Under the pieces are notes generated by a model. It had not been told where the DNA came from, did no database searches, and saw only the letters and a program-made list of their open reading frames with translations. A DNA stretch of 64,000 bases from Isoetes taiwanensis. Taxonomy: Eukaryota > Streptophyta > Lycopodiopsida > Isoetales > Isoetaceae. Shown one piece after another: positions 13,041 through 26,353 of the stretch. Within the stretch, counting starts at the first letter, position 1; every line of letters begins with the position of its first letter. Position numbers and translations under genes: made by a program. The DNA lies in NCBI GenBank assembly GCA_021234155.1, contig JAJEKV010000052.1:2474254-2538253 (forward strand), given 5' to 3'.

Positions 13041-15850
13041 TTGGAAGTGGATTTTGTTGATCATGATCAAAGCAAGATCATGAAGAATGTGATTAAAATG
13101 TTCGAGAGACACTCAATGAACAAAAAGAAATTAAGGAAAACGAGATGTATTGCAAGCAAGAAAGTCTACTTTGCAAATGGTATCTTCATCGGCAAAATCC
13201 ATCAACCAATCTGGCTGTCCATACGTCTCCTTCATATATCTAGAAAATGCATTTGTTCTTTTGCAACCCGGAAGAAGAATAATGGCGGACCAAGAATGTG
13301 GTCCGTGGTCAATGTTTTCAAGGAAAAGAGGTGTGATGCATTGGTGACGAGGTTAGGAATTGTGTTTACAAGTTAAGACGAGAAAACACAGTTTCACCAT
13401 ACCGGAAGCATGTGAAAGTTTGTTCTGGCGGATGGCGATAAAATTGATCATCAATACAAGCTGCTTGAAATATCTCGGGTGATTTCCACCTTGGTATGTT
13501 TCTTACATTTGCATATATCTGTTTCTATATAGATCTTCTTTGTTTGCGGTTGCAATTTTACATGAACTTCAAGAAGGAATATAATGACATTAAGATTACC
13601 CGGTAGCACATTTGAATTCTTTGAAGCCATCATTTGTGAGGCGCTTAAATGAAAAAAAAACTTATTCTTTACAATATCACATGCACTTTGAATATGTGAT
13701 GCAAGCACTCAACAAAATCAAAACAATCAAATGGCGTGCATAAAGATTGCAAGCTATTACTTGTCTTTGTTTGTGGTGATGGTAACTTTTGTGCAGCCAA
13801 GAACCATGTTTATAAATCCACTAGTGATTTTTGGAGGCAAATGATGCCCCTAAGGATGAAGATGAAAAGTGGCACAAACATAATTGTCGATGGTGGCATG
13901 CAAGGATTGTGGATTGAAAAGGTACTCTTTTTTTAATGTTAAGATGTTTGAACATTCTATTTTGAGTTGTTAAGATGATTGATGCAACATCTTACAAACA
14001 AATTTACGTGGTATTACAAGCGGGTTGCCAATATGTCAAAGGAGAAGGAGGAGTCGATTACAAAGTGGAGTGGAAACTTGTTTGAAAAGGTAGTGTATTT
14101 GGCATTTGTGCTAAATGATTTTTTTGCTTGTGATTGTTGTGCTTGTCTTTTCGCAAACTTACGGTGATCTTTGTTTTTCAAAAAAGCAATGAGGTTGGTT
14201 ACATGAAGGAGACCACCAAGAAAAAATGGCGGGGAAAGAAACCAACAAAGGTAACTAGACTTGCATACAAGAAAGAGAGCACGCCCCAATTCCGGCACAT
14301 GCTTCGAGACAACTGGTACAATTCATCCCACACAATTATGTTTTACTAATTGGCGAGGCAAAGCAATTCGAGGGAAGTGCTTGGATACTTTTCTGAAGGT
14401 GCGGTTGTCTCGGTTATTGATTTTGCTGAAAATTACAGTTTTAAAATTCGGAAAGAGGCACAATCTTGCCACTGGCACACCTGATCGAGCATCAATTTTG
14501 GTTCATATCACATATAGACATGCAACAGGGGATGAGATAGAAGATATGGAAGCTAAGGAAGCGAGAGAAGGGAACTAGAAGGAAAAGCAAAGAAAAGAAA
14601 GAGGAAGACAACTCAATGGATCGTCGTGATGTGGGGAGGAGAATCATAAAGGAAGTACATTTTTTATATTTCGGATGATAGAGATCATAGCGGTGAGTTT
14701 GTACAACATTGCTTGAAAGTTCATGCGGTAACGAGTACAAAATATTTTGTACAACAAACATATTTTTGGAGTGATGGTCAACACCGGTTCAAAGGAGCAA
14801 GACCTTTTTTGGTATTTAGGAAGGAACTATGTCAATAGTGAAGGAATTGAGTATGAATGGAATTTTTTTGCGACTCTCATGGGAAAGGAGAACATGATGG
14901 ACAAGGTGCAATCCTAAAAGGATTTTGGCAAGAGAACAATTGAAGTATGATTCACGGAAATTGGAAGCGTGCCAAAAGGCGTTGTGGATTTCATGAATTG
15001 GTATATGATGAACAACCCACGGACCCAAATATAAGAAGGTAAATTCAATCGGTACCATTGCATTCTTCTTCATTTGAGGTGACATTTTTACGTTCTATAT
15101 TGCGGGGTTTTGGCATATTGAACTAGAAAATGTAGACAAATCTAAAAAAAGAGGGAATGGAGATCACTTTGTGGGGAGCTCTAAACTTCATTCCATCGAG
15201 GCCATGTGACAAAACAAATCCTGCAAAAAGTTGCCCACAGGTGCCTCTCTTGTTTACGTCCCTTTTGCTTTCATGGAAAATGGGATGATTGCATGAACAA
15301 AGCTTCGATTGGGAGCTTGGTCCCATGAAGCGAAGTTGAAGAAATCTCTGAAAACAATCGACCAACAAAAGCAGTTCAAGATGAGGATGAGGATGAGGAT
15401 GAAGAAAGATGATGAGTGATGAGGCTAATGAATACCTGGGTTACTGTTCTAGAAGTTGGAGATAACTTTCTTTGTAAATCACAGATCGAGGATGATGAAG
15501 GAGTTGACTTTTATGTTCTTAGGTGTGGGAGACTAAAAAATACATTGTTAGATGCATATGAAGACTCATGGGGTTCTGCATTTGGTGTGGGAGAAGTCAT
15601 AGTTTAAGCCACTACTACAAGCGACGCAGTGCACTCAACTTTGAGTTATTAGTGGACAAGCCCGGTTGCTGGTGTGTAATGCAGTCACCTTATTAGACAA
15701 GTGAAATTTGATATGGAGAGTCTTGGCAACAACAAGTTCAAGATGAGTGAAGAGACATGCCAAAAAGTGATGGCATCCCTTTACGTAGGCTGCTAACACT
15801 GCGGACCCGTTTTTTACGCTTGAAGAGAAGAAGGAAGCACATCATCCACA
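13041..15850 (+). pseudogene. Decayed DDE-type transposase (DFAENY / HGKG type)
   Basis: The catalytic half is clear although it is split over frames. VVSVIDFAENYSFKIRKEAQ then CHWH lies at about 14400-14490. SDDRDHSGEFVQHCLKVHAV then TYFWSDGQHRFKGARPF run at about 14670-14810. DSHGKGEHDGQGAILKGFW lies at about 14875-14930. A C-terminal part follows with EDDEGVDFYVLRC (15490-15530), DSWG near 15565, and HYYKRRSALNFELLVDK near 15610-15655. This order (first Asp in DFAENY, second in SDG, then HGKG.HDG) matches an eukaryotic DDE transposase family known to me from cnidarian, insect and plant genomes. Possible splice donors follow AAG at about 13920, 14091 and 14250. At least five frameshifts or stops separate the blocks, so it is a relic. 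The N-terminal limit is a guess. Confidence 0.7.
15370..15415 (+). repeat. GATGAG microsatellite
   Basis: GATGAG/GATGAA repeats, reading Asp-Glu in one plus-strand frame of the transposase relic. It probably encoded an acidic linker. Confidence 0.7.
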
Positions 15851-16560
15851 TGTAAAGTGGCTCATTCTTGCTACATTGTTTCTAACAAACCTATTGTTTC
15901 TAACAAACCTATCAATGGAAGCCAAAATTCTTTGTTGCCGCAAAATTTGTAGTCTGATGACTTGTGCAATGTCTGCTTCTTTCGGTGCTTTAATACATTT
16001 TACTGCTTTGTCTGGCGGCGTGCTAATTGTTTTCAAGAGTTTATGTAAGCGTGCATCCCGCCGGTTTGGTCCTTGGGAAACAAATGGTGGAAACTTTACG
16101 CAAAGTGTTCAATTGGGGAATTTGCTCAAGACAATGCACAAAGTAAATACTCTAAACCCTTTTTACATGCATATGTTCAAAGATTGGCTTCATATCTGAG
16201 GTTTGTTTGTTTTAACCAATTAGGATTTGGACTTCATCTTTGGATCTGAGAGACAAGCATAGGAGAAACCATTACATTCAAATATAAAAGCTGGGACAAC
16301 AATTTTGCAAGTAGAAACTTCTGCCAAGTGCGGGTAAATATTATATTCATTAGATACAAAATTGTTACAATATATGTACAAAAGCTGTACAACTCACTTC
16401 TTTGTCTTTATTCTGATTACATCTGAGGCTAAGTTACATAAATATTGAAAAGAGTCTATAGACTCTTATTCTATACATTGAGAATTCACATTCTTTGCAT
16501 CATTTGAAGTCGGTATCGCAATAAGAGTAGTATCTTGTGTTTTATCTTCTCTTGCGAGGG
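15851..16560. other. Non-coding stretch between two relics
   Basis: Includes an exact tandem pair TTGTTTCTAACAAACCTA at about 15876-15911. Nothing else is recognised. Confidence 0.4.
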
Positions 16561-16564
16561 CTCT

Positions 16565-17660
16565 TCATCTGTTCATTGACAAAATCGATATTATTACTGC
16601 GGGATTGTTATTATTATCTTCATGTACTTTATCTCCCACCTGCATCGGTATGTTTATACTTATATCATCTATCAAGCCTTGTAGCTTAGACATCTCCACG
16701 GCTACCAACTTGTATACATTTCTATTTTCTCCAAAACATGCTCCATGTGAACTTTGTTGCTTATCTGTTTCTATGTTGCTATCATTTTTATTATGAGTTG
16801 ATGCAAAGATAGTTACCTCAATTGCTTCCTCGGGCAACTTCTTCTAGGTTACGTCAAACCAAGTAATTCAAATCAAACAACATACAAAAAAAATGCAACT
16901 AAATGAATTGAAAACAATGACATTACTACAATCACTTCAATAGCATAACAACACAACTAAATGAAATTAAACAACATACCTTAACAATTTCCTTCATTAA
17001 CTGAATGCTTTTGAGAATAGCCACTTTCCACCTCGCTAGCTCACTTAGATGGTCGGCCAGAAGCCTAAGTATGTCGATGTCCTCTTCTTGAACTTTATCT
17101 TCAACATACTGCTCGTGCAACCACTTTTGAGGATTCTTGGCATGGAGCCAAGTTTGCAAAATCTGACTAAGAAATTGAAACCTTTGTCATTGATGTCATT
17201 ATCAAATTTTTCAATTATGAAGCAAGTGTCTTGTGGGGACAAGAAAGTCTTGTACAATGAGTCATCAACTAGCACTAGCTCCCCTACATCCTCAAAAGCC
17301 TCATACACTTTTACAATTGGCTTCATAAGCACTGGCTTGTTCGGATTCCCTGGAAAATTGAAAGGCATCACCTCGCACTCTTTCTGACCCCAAATGAACT
17401 TGAACCTTCCTATAAAGGAAGGTGGCACTATAACATTTAGGATTTCTATGATGTTGTGCTTCATCATAGAAGACCATATAATACCTCAAATGCGGCAAAG
17501 CACCCTTCTAAAACTTTCTTGGTCACTGTGCACACCACCACTTTCCCCGCATAATGCTTCTTCATTTCTGTTTGAATTTTAATTCGGTTCTTTTTGGAAT
17601 GTGCTCACCCGAACTCCATTTAAGTCTAGGATGACAAGTTTTTCTTTTCTAAAGGGAGTG
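16565..17660 (-). pseudogene. FCP1/NIF-type HAD phosphatase-like gene, frameshifted
   Basis: The HAD/FCP1-homology order is readable on the minus strand. KEKLVILDLNGVRV (about 17610-17660) is the nucleophile motif, in the DLNG form. Then come HYAGKVVVCTVTKK, IGRFKFIWGQKECEV, NKPVLMKPIVKVYEAF, GELVLVDDSLYKTFL (the VDDS acidic motif, about 17250) and DTCFIIEKFDND. The family removes phosphate from Ser/Thr of proteins such as RNA polymerase II tails. The substrate of this one is unknown. An intron of 136 bp (16844-16979, GT..AG on the minus strand) joins ...LMKEIVK to KKLPEEAIEV exactly in frame. One frameshift lies near 17470 and a frame change (shift or missed intron) near 17165. A homologous domain ends the plus-strand gene at 28.2-30.6 kb. 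Confidence 0.65.
16844..16979 (-). other. Intron, 136 bp, phase 0
   Basis: On the minus strand AAG|GTATGTT at 16980/16979 and ACCTAG|AAG at 16844/16843. The frames on both sides are open, and the join keeps phase. Confidence 0.6.
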
Positions 17661-19330
17661 CGCAACATTCATAAAACAAAAACTCAAACATCAATAATTC
17701 TCGACATCAATTTAACGATCTTAAATTCAATTCAACAATTCGGGAACATCAACAATTCGGTCTTAAATTTAACATCAACAATTAGACATCAATTTAACGG
17801 ATCTTAACATCAATTACGACATCAATTTAGCGGTTATTTCAAAGTTTTCAGGAACTAGACACTGAACCTGGACACTGACCAGTTAACATTTTGTAAATAA
17901 CATTCTGAGGATCACCTTTTGGAGGTTGTGTTGGCATCTTTATAGGGGGCCTACCCTTCTTCTTCTTCTCCACTGCAGGTGCTTGTACTTGTTCTTCTTC
18001 TTCTTCTTCTACATTCTTCCCTTTATCGGCGACCTTTGTTGCAATGTGATCGACACCACCCGCTTCTTAGTCCGGATCTACAACTTCATCAACCACGGAG
18101 CTTTCTCCCTCGGTTCTACTCCCCAACCTCGACTTTATGGTGCTCACAAGCTGCGAAGCGATGCGATTCGAGCTCTTCTTCTTCATCGGTCTTTGTCAAC
18201 CACGTTTTACTCTCTTTTTGGGCTTTTCCTTAGCAATCCCGAATCGAAGGGAAACTAGTTAGAATAGACATGAAATAAAGTTTACAAAACAAACACATAA
18301 AAACACCAAATGGTTACCTTTTTTTAATGCTTCAAGCTGCTGTTGTAACGGGGGACTTGGTGATGCCACGGCTTTTGTAACGGGTTTTGGTGATGCCACA
18401 TTTGCTAGAGTATAATCGGGGAACTAATGGAGACTCGGCAACAAATTGTGGTGAAGAAGTTGATTTGTTTGTAGGGTGAAGCAAAAGCACTACTAGTGCT
18501 GCTCCAAACCCAACTGGCGATGGCTACCTCAGCTCCATCTTCAGCTCCAACTTCTAAACCAAGTTCCACAAACAAATCCACAGGGAACTTCCTTTAAGCA
18601 CACGAAGCATGCCTTCTTTTCATCTGAAGCATGCAACATGCCAAGTGATAGGCATGTTCACATGGCAACTTCATACTCAAAGTATATTGTGGATTGAATA
18701 CCAATCCACATGCGGCTTATGAGTTCTCCATAAAACACGGCAATGCGCTCTTCATAGTCATGATAGAGATTCACGAAGTGTCTGGTGCATCAAGCGCCTA
18801 GCGACTTCTAAGCAGACCACCTTTCTTGAAGTCGAATTCTAAATAGGCTTTTAGCCTTTGCTTCTTCTCCCTTTAGTCTCTTTGCTTCAACACTTACCTT
18901 TGGAAGGCAAGCTTCGGTTTGGAGGCGAAGTAAAAACTCTCCACTTATTTTATGCTTCAAATCTGCAATCGGGTCAAATCTTCATCTGTTTTTATCTGCT
19001 TTGTCATTCAAAGCGGATAATTCGTCTGTAGTCTACTCACCTCCTTCTTTGCTATATCAATCATTACTTGCTCCCGTGCTAGGGAGTTGTTGTCAACCTC
19101 AATCTTACTAATAATCTTAGCCAAATCGTTTTGGCGGTTATCTAACTCTGTTTCCAACTTCTTTACTTCCTCATCAATCAAAGAAATATTGAAACTACAA
19201 TTGCAAAAGCAGAAAATTCATTTTGGCTGACCTTTAATTTAAACTTTTAATTCCATCACGAGGTGTTCTTCTACACGAAGGATGTCGGTTTTCATTTTTT
19301 AACATCTTCTTTCTTTACATCCATATCATC
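17661..19330. other. Low-complexity and unrecognised sequence
   Basis: TCTTCT trinucleotide runs at about 17957-18012 explain the open frames there. Donor- and acceptor-like sites on the minus strand suggest more exons of the HAD gene, but no domain can be read. AACATCAATTTAACGATCTT-like words recur at 17690-17830. Confidence 0.35.
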
Positions 19331-21030
19331 CCTTGGTTTTTCGACCAAGCGGTAACTTTTTTGTGACTTGTATGCATCCCAATTTATCTTATGACCCTCA
19401 TGATCTTGCTCTGCCGCGACCACAATGCTCCCAAGCAAATGCCAAAGCAGCGAGTTTCCTCAATTCGTTGTTTGGTAATCTGCCGGGATCTGAGGAACTT
19501 CGACCAAGTCCTCCAATTGTTGCTTCGGATGAGTGCGGAGAAAATAAATTTTTATTTTGCCTTTTTCTTTAAAGGATTGAATGGTTACGTCCATACCTTT
19601 GTTCCAATCTTCTTGATCCGCGGTATCCTGCGACCACCGGTTTACTGGCGAGGAATAATCCCTTCTCGGCCATCGCCAAAAGCGATGGAATTAACCAAAA
19701 GAGCAAGGTATGAAGCAAGCGCCGGAAGGAAAAAATCTCGGAAGCGAGAGGGTACAATTCGAGCGTAAAATAGGGTATAATCTGCGTCTGCCGAGATCAA
19801 TTATCGATTTCGGCGCGAATGATTCACGGGTCGGCAGCCCGGATCATTGTTTCTTGAAATGGTAGCGGAAGCGAGAAGGTCGCGAAGAATAAAGCTGCCC
19901 GGCGTGCTTAATCTGCTTCAACTTGTCGGCGCTTTTTGTACCCCAATATCTAACTTAGACCCTATGCGGCGCATGGACAAAACTAAATCTTTGTTGTGCG
20001 TGCCGCGACAAATTTGATCTTTGCCTTGCCATGCACGCATGGAGTTGCGATGTACTCACTTTCTTTTTATCTTTTAGAAAAAAAGACCGGTACCACCGGG
20101 TTTCTTGACTTTGGTGAAGCAAGCAAAAGATGAAAGAGCCAAGTTGAAAAAGGGTACAAGAGGCCGATCGGTGATTATGCCGGTGCTTTTTGAAATTTTG
20201 ATGAATTTGGCCTGCTTGTCTCTACCAAGTCTACCGAGGGATTGTGTGAAGATAGGCGAGTGTTGAAACACGGTGACTACTCCTTGATCATTGCTAACAT
20301 ACCCTACGGGTTTTAAGTTGCTGACGGTAGAGGCGACGGCGCCTTTTAAGTCTGTGAGTTTGACTCTTTTGTCAAGCGGTGGTAAAAACTAAACACAACA
20401 CCTTTGTGGAGGATCGTTGTCTTTCACTCCACCAACCAAGCGGCTTGGTTCAAAACAACAAAGGAACAACTTGCAATCTTTGGATTCGAGGCTGCGATAT
20501 GGTAAGTCTGCATCTCTTTTAAACTTGGTGTCCGTAATTGTCTCTCGACTTCTTTCATTTGTTTCTGGGGTGAAGACCAACATCCGTGGCCATGGTGGGG
20601 TGCTAGACTTATAAGCGTATTTGAGCAGTTCACATCGGTTACCCACGGCACACTAGGCACGGGACCTTACAACACTACAACACCGCGGGGAATGGACTAC
20701 GAAATGTCTTCCACCTCCTGCTGTTACCACGAAGTTGACCGACCAGTTCACGAGTCGCATTGTCAACCCGTACCGAAGCCAGCGGCTAATCAACGAGGCT
20801 TACGGAAATGTTTTCACAACCGAGGTGGGTTGTGGATGCATTTCGAGACTCACACGCGACTATTTCATGTGCTTTGAGGAAGAGTAAGAGGAAGAGGAAG
20901 AGGAAGAGGGAGGAAGAAAGCGGATCGAACAACGGTGAAGAAGCGCCAATGTTTCCGATGATGAACCCCTTAATGATAAGGAGGTCCCCATGACATTTAA
21001 AATTGTGTGTAATGCGATTATAAAGCGAAA
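19331..21030 (+). other. Unidentified decayed coding region
   Basis: An open plus-strand frame of about 65 codons, from GAATGG near 20691 to the TAA near 20886, contains PPPAVTTKLTDQFTSRIV, INEAYGNVFTTEV and CISRLTRDYFMCFEEE. It is followed by an acidic, Glu-rich tail. Upstream pieces at 20440-20500 (WFKTTKEQLAIFGFEA) end at a good donor, ATG|GTAAGT. I cannot name the protein. The flanking TGTCTAT palindromes suggest that it belongs to the same transposon population. Confidence 0.35.
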
Positions 21031-21085
21031 AAATAACATTTATTTTTAAATATTGACTTTGAAAAAAATCGCGTTAAAAAGGGGA

Positions 21086-21112
21086 GCATGTCTATGCGGC
21101 GCATAGACATGC
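21086..21112. repeat. 27-bp palindrome of the TGTCTAT family
   Basis: Arms GCATGTCTATGCG and CGCATAGACATGC around a single G, perfect over 13 bp each side. A related shorter one, ATGTCTAT-CTTGT-ATAGACAT, lies at 21213-21233. Confidence 0.9.
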
Positions 21113-21650
21113 CTTTCTTCTTTAAACTACACTTTGGATGAAAAGCCCTTGTATCATTATTTGCACTTAAATGATGACTTTTTTTAAAATGTGGCTTGTT
21201 TAAGCGGGGTGCATGTCTATCTTGTATAGACATTCTTATCTATTTTTACATCATATTTTGGCCTTGTATCATTTTTTGCGGTTTCTTTGATGCTTCTAAG
21301 CTGTTCTTAGTATTGTGTTTTTGTGTAATGTCGTCGCCCGAGTCAAGTGCAAAAGCGTTTAAAATACTACCAAAAACAACCTCCTTTTAATTATAAATGT
21401 TGTACTTTGTTTGTTTGTTCTAAAAAATGCACTTTTTTTAAAGTCAAAGGACCGTTTATCTAAATGTTTTCTTAAGATATGCCAAAAGTACCAAATTTTG
21501 GGGTTTTTTGAAAAAGGAATCTTTTTTGGACGCAATCGCACTACAGGTCATTAGTGCGATTGATCCGTCACCTTGTTTTATGTGGTCTGTTTTCTACATT
21601 GAAATCCACATACTATTCAAATATTTGCAGCTATAGTCCTAGAGGTTGGC
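21113..21650. other. Non-coding stretch
   Basis: AT-rich, with the second palindrome at 21213 and nothing else recognised. Confidence 0.4.
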
Positions 21651-21655
21651 CTTAC

Positions 21656-22533
21656 CAGGCCAGTGTTCCCATGCAATGCAAGTCTATTGCCATTTTCATG
21701 TCTCTTTTGCCAGTTGTGCCAGGAAGAGGTTGGAATTCCATGTCTAGCCATCCATGCTTTTCGAACATATCCACTTTCCATTCAATAAAAATCTTTTCTT
21801 CTTTCATCTTTCATCCTGAATTGCATAGCCAAATATGGTGTGCATGAAATTCCTCCTGCTATCACACTTATGTTCTTGATATGTAGCTCTTGCTCCCACC
21901 ATCTCATTTATTGTGAACATTCTAACACAAAAGGCCCAACAACATTCACTTTCTCTAACCTTCATCATAGCTTCAGGAGAACAATCATAATCTGGCTTGC
22001 ACCTTTTGCTAGGATAATGTTTGAAAACTGGAAGTGGCCTCTTGCTACACTGTGTGACCATTATTGACAATGATTCTGCATCCATAGGAAACATGTAGTT
22101 TCCCTCCTGTTGAATACTGACCCTAGGCCATGCAACAATAGTTGCAACCTCTAGTTGCTTCACATAAGTAAGGCATTCTTGTTTACCTGACCCCCTTTCC
22201 TTCTAATTGTCATATAAGTTTGAGATTACCACACCTAACCTATCCTCCCCTAATCTTTCATTAATAGAATCAGCTAGAACAATAATCCCTTCTCTTACTA
22301 CCTCTCTGTTGTATTCATGTAGGATGTTGACCTTCGTCTTTTTCCAATCTACTCGAGTATAAAATTTCCTTTCCTGAGGCATCATCCTTTTCTTGGACAT
22401 TATTCTTTCCTTGAGAACCATCATTGGGGGTCTTTTCCATTATTTGAGCATCATCTTTATCATTTGGGGATTTTCCCTTGCCTTGGTCATCATCATTGGG
22501 GGCTTTTTTTTTAGCATGTTGCGTGCCATTGAT
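21656..22533 (-). pseudogene. Unidentified spliced gene, one in-frame stop
   Basis: An acceptor (TATTCTAG|ATC at 22534/22533) opens an acidic, Asn/Asp/Lys-rich stretch (APNDDDQGKGKSPNDKDD). After a frameshift near 22370 the frame 22424-21804 stays open for 207 codons except for a single TAG at 22203-22205. It contains KFYTRVDWKKTKVNILHEYN, then Cys-rich text (SKRCKPDYDCSPEAM, SECCWAFC). A last segment (EEKIFIEWKVDMFEKHG) runs in another frame to a donor CTG|GTAAGG at 21656/21655. I recognise no family. It points the same way as, and lies upstream of, the HAD gene at 17.6-16.6 kb, so both could be parts of one long gene. That is a guess. Confidence 0.4.
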
Positions 22534-25330
22534 CTAGAATACATAAAAACATAGAATAAGTTAGTACATCTAAAAAACATCTACCAAACATATTTTAAAG
22601 TAACATACTTTCTTAACCGAGAACATTAAAACTTTTTTTTTTTTAATCAGCCAATTATACTTTAGAAAATATATAGTATTACCTATATTAATAATATTTA
22701 AAACTATTAGTTATCTATTATTATTCCAAACTAAGGAATGGGTTTAGAGTTTTCAATGATATTCCAAAAAGTAATGCGTATAAAGGCTTACATATAATCA
22801 ACCTTTATACCTCTAACTTTACAAAAATAACCTTAAAACCTATTAAAAAAAAAAAACAAGGTGCTGCGCACGAAGGGTTGCCCTCTGATGGCCCAAAAGT
22901 GTGTTTTCATATTTCTCGTTTGGCCGTTTTGTTTTCATGTTTTTTATTTTTTGTTGTTTCGTGTGTCGGGCCTTATTTATAGCCTGAACGGGTGCGTTTG
23001 TTTGTTGTTGTTTTGTTTTCTTTTGTTTATGAATATATATTAGAGGAAATGTGATTACCAATCTAGGACAATGTTGTTCAATGCTCGATATTAATTTGCT
23101 TGTGCTATTGTTTATTAGCAAGATTAGTTGGTATTATACATGATATATAATAGGATATATACATGTAGGTAGGCACCTAATAAGCCATTGCTCAACTTAT
23201 ATATACTTTTCAGATTGTGGCATTGAGAGCACTGCTATAAGGATTCTTCAAAATGCTCAATAGGTGTAGATGGGCTATGTCGTTGTAAACCAGTATTACA
23301 ACATGCTATATCCATCATCTTCTGTGGTTTATCATTTTTATACTGCTGTTAGTCAGCTTAAACAACCAGAAGCTAGTCCAAATGGTGTAATCAATAATGT
23401 TGTTGACGCACAAAATATATGTATACATTTATATCATTATGATTTTCAATTTGTAGTCCGACCTGAGATGCACAAGCTGCACAAGACCAGTTGACACCAT
23501 TGGAATCAGGCTATTGGAATTGTTAATTGTTGCTGACATTGTTAATGAGCCCAACTCAAGTGCTTAAGTGGTTGCTTTTGAATATGTCCAAATTTCTTTG
23601 TGTAATTGTCGAAAGGCTTTTTTATTTGTGGAAATCCTCGTATCTTGCCATGGAATTCCCACTTTGAGAGCTTATGAAGAACTTAATATTAATGTAGCAA
23701 AGTTCTCCCGCAAAACGTTTCAGCCATTGACCTACAGTCAAGCAGTAAAATAGTCTTCCTATTTTGAAGCAAACATTTTCGACCTTTGCTCATGCATTTG
23801 TCTTTAGCCGCTTTGATGCAACAATCTACTTATTGTTGAGTTGCTCCTAAACCAAGGGTCTTATGTGATAGTTTTTGATTAAATGTTTATAAAATTAAAA
23901 AAAACTTGAGGCCCCAAATATCCAAAGTTGGACACATATAGTGTTGTATAGTCTTCCTTTCTTTCTTTTCAATCCAAGTTCAAATGCAAGATTTGCGAAG
24001 CAAAACATGAGTGCTTTAGACTCACATCATAGACTTTAACAAAAAGAACTGTATCCTGCCAATTTACTGTGATGAAGTCATGCATAATATCGAGTTCCAT
24101 ACAATGCTTAGCCATCTAAGCAAGAGGGAGGAGCAATTCATGTGTTCAATAGTGTGTGTTTTTTACTCTAACAAGAAGGAAACCAGACAAATTTTTAGCT
24201 GAGACGTTAAGCTCCACCAAATGGTTCGTCCAGGTTACCAAGTTTTGAGCCAGATTGACACCTAAAAGTTGTGAGCATCAAGTGTCTTGCAGGGTATCTC
24301 TTCACCCAACAGCTTTCCTAGCTTTTCTGACATGTCCAACACTGTCAAGTTGTTTAAGTATGCAATCCTGGGGAAATGGTGACAAAGAGATGGTTGCAGT
24401 TGAGTAGTAATTCAACGAGCATAATACACTTTCCGTTTTTTTTTTCCAAGAATGCTTTTTGCTAGTTGGTTCTACGAATACCATGATGCTGGACGAAGCT
24501 TGAATTGGGATTACAATTTGTTAAAAGTCATTGTAGACCTCTTTAGGACATCATAAGATATTCTAACAGATATAACTGCATCTCTGCCTGAGGAGAAAAG
24601 TATCCATCTTCAACTGAACTTCCAAAAGGACCACTTTGCATACATGATCCTACCAGAACTGTCAAACCATTCCCATGCATTCCATTTGCAGGCATTCCAG
24701 GTAAAGGATTACTCTGCCCTAGTTGGCCATTTTCGTTGTTCTAGTTTGATCCTTTAAAGTCCATAGCCTGGTTAAGAAAAACAATAGTCTGGCCAGGATA
24801 AATAGTGCCAACTAGTGCAGGAGATTGAGAAAGTACATCACTAATGGAAATCCCCATGTAACCGTTATTTTTTTGCAGATATAGCTAACAACTCTGCTCC
24901 AATATTTTTTTATGTATATAGTAGTGCCTTCAGTTTAAGTTAAGCTAGATTAGCAACATAATAAATACATTAGGTTATTCTAAAGCACATGTTTCTAAAG
25001 CTCAAATACCCAATGTTGCTAAAGAGACAAAGGCTACAGGCAAAAGTCCATAGGTAGAATTGAAGCTAGAGATGTGAACATATATAGGTCAAACAAACTC
25101 TTGCAAAATAATGTAATGACTTGGCTTCATCTTATTATATATGGATATGGATGTAATTGTGCTAGCCACAAATTGACACAATTTTCAATTTGCACAAAAA
25201 ACCTCCTTGTGACACATTAGACTTTAATCATGGTTCCAAATCAACAAGTTTATGACCAAAGAAATATTTGCGGTGGCCAAGGCCGTCGAGATAAATGTCT
25301 GGTACTATGTAATTTTATGCAAAAAAAATA

Positions 25331-25510
25331 CCACAAATAGCAAGTCTGCAAAACTATACGTGATAAATTTCTAGTACTAAATTTTGTGCAAAAAATGCCA
25401 CAAATAGCAAGTCTACAAAACTATACGCGATAAATTTCTGGTGCTATATAATTTTGCAATAAATTTCTGGTACTATATAATTTTGTGCCAAAAATGCCAC
25501 AAATAGCAAG
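25331..25510. repeat. Three-copy tandem repeat
   Basis: CCACAAATAGCAAGTCT occurs at 25331, 25398 and 25497 (periods 67 and 99). The larger period results from an internal second copy of TAAATTTCTGGT.CTATATAATTTTG. Short open frames here have no meaning. Confidence 0.8.
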
Positions 25511-26353
25511 TCTGCAAAACTCTATGTGTCCAACCATTGGACATTTACGACCGCAAGGCTGTAAACCCTAGCACCATATATAATTTTCTGCCAAAAAATG
25601 CCATAAATAAGCCTACAACCAAGATCATAACCATTAATTGGCTATCTAGAAGAATGTTACCTTGAAAAAAGCAAAATGCTCCATATATGTCTGGTGTGCA
25701 TGCATCCAATGCAATGCTTCCATATTTTTAGATCTTGGCACCTTGATTTTGCCAAAAGCAAAACGACAATGAGGAACAATTAAGTTCTATAAGTCAGTCC
25801 ACATACCTTTCAATTAACTTAAAAGACCAGCAGCTGATATATACCAGCAAAAGCTTTGCCATTGGCAACTTCTCATCCCTGAACTTCTTCTTTAAGACTT
25901 GTGGTTCTTCTACGGATCAGATTACACCTTTCAAATATCAATTCTAGAAACTAGACATTTCTCTGGAAGGAACATTTAATGGAAATGCATGCTCTTAAAG
26001 GTGGCATAATTATGCTCTCAAAGCTGGTAGCAGGTGCAATTCTAGTTAGGAAAGGTTGGCAATTTTATGAAGTGAATAATCTAGTATACTATTAAACTTT
26101 CCAATTAACGTAAGCTTACCCTTAGTAATCCCCATATGGCAAATCCCTTGATACAGTAAGAATACATAAATTTTGAGCTATATTAACATACTGCACAGTG
26201 CTGGTGGTGTAGGTACGACATCCCTAGGTGTACTACTTAAAAGCAACAAATTACATGTGATCTAACCATTTTATTCTATAAATACATGCACATAATTTGT
26301 TATTCCATTTTGTCCATTGGGTACAAAACAAAGTCTGTTTTATTACTAACTTG

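Noticed and set aside
25331..25510. Regularly spaced repeat reminiscent of a CRISPR array
   Set aside because: Only three copies, unequal spacing, diverged units and a plant context.
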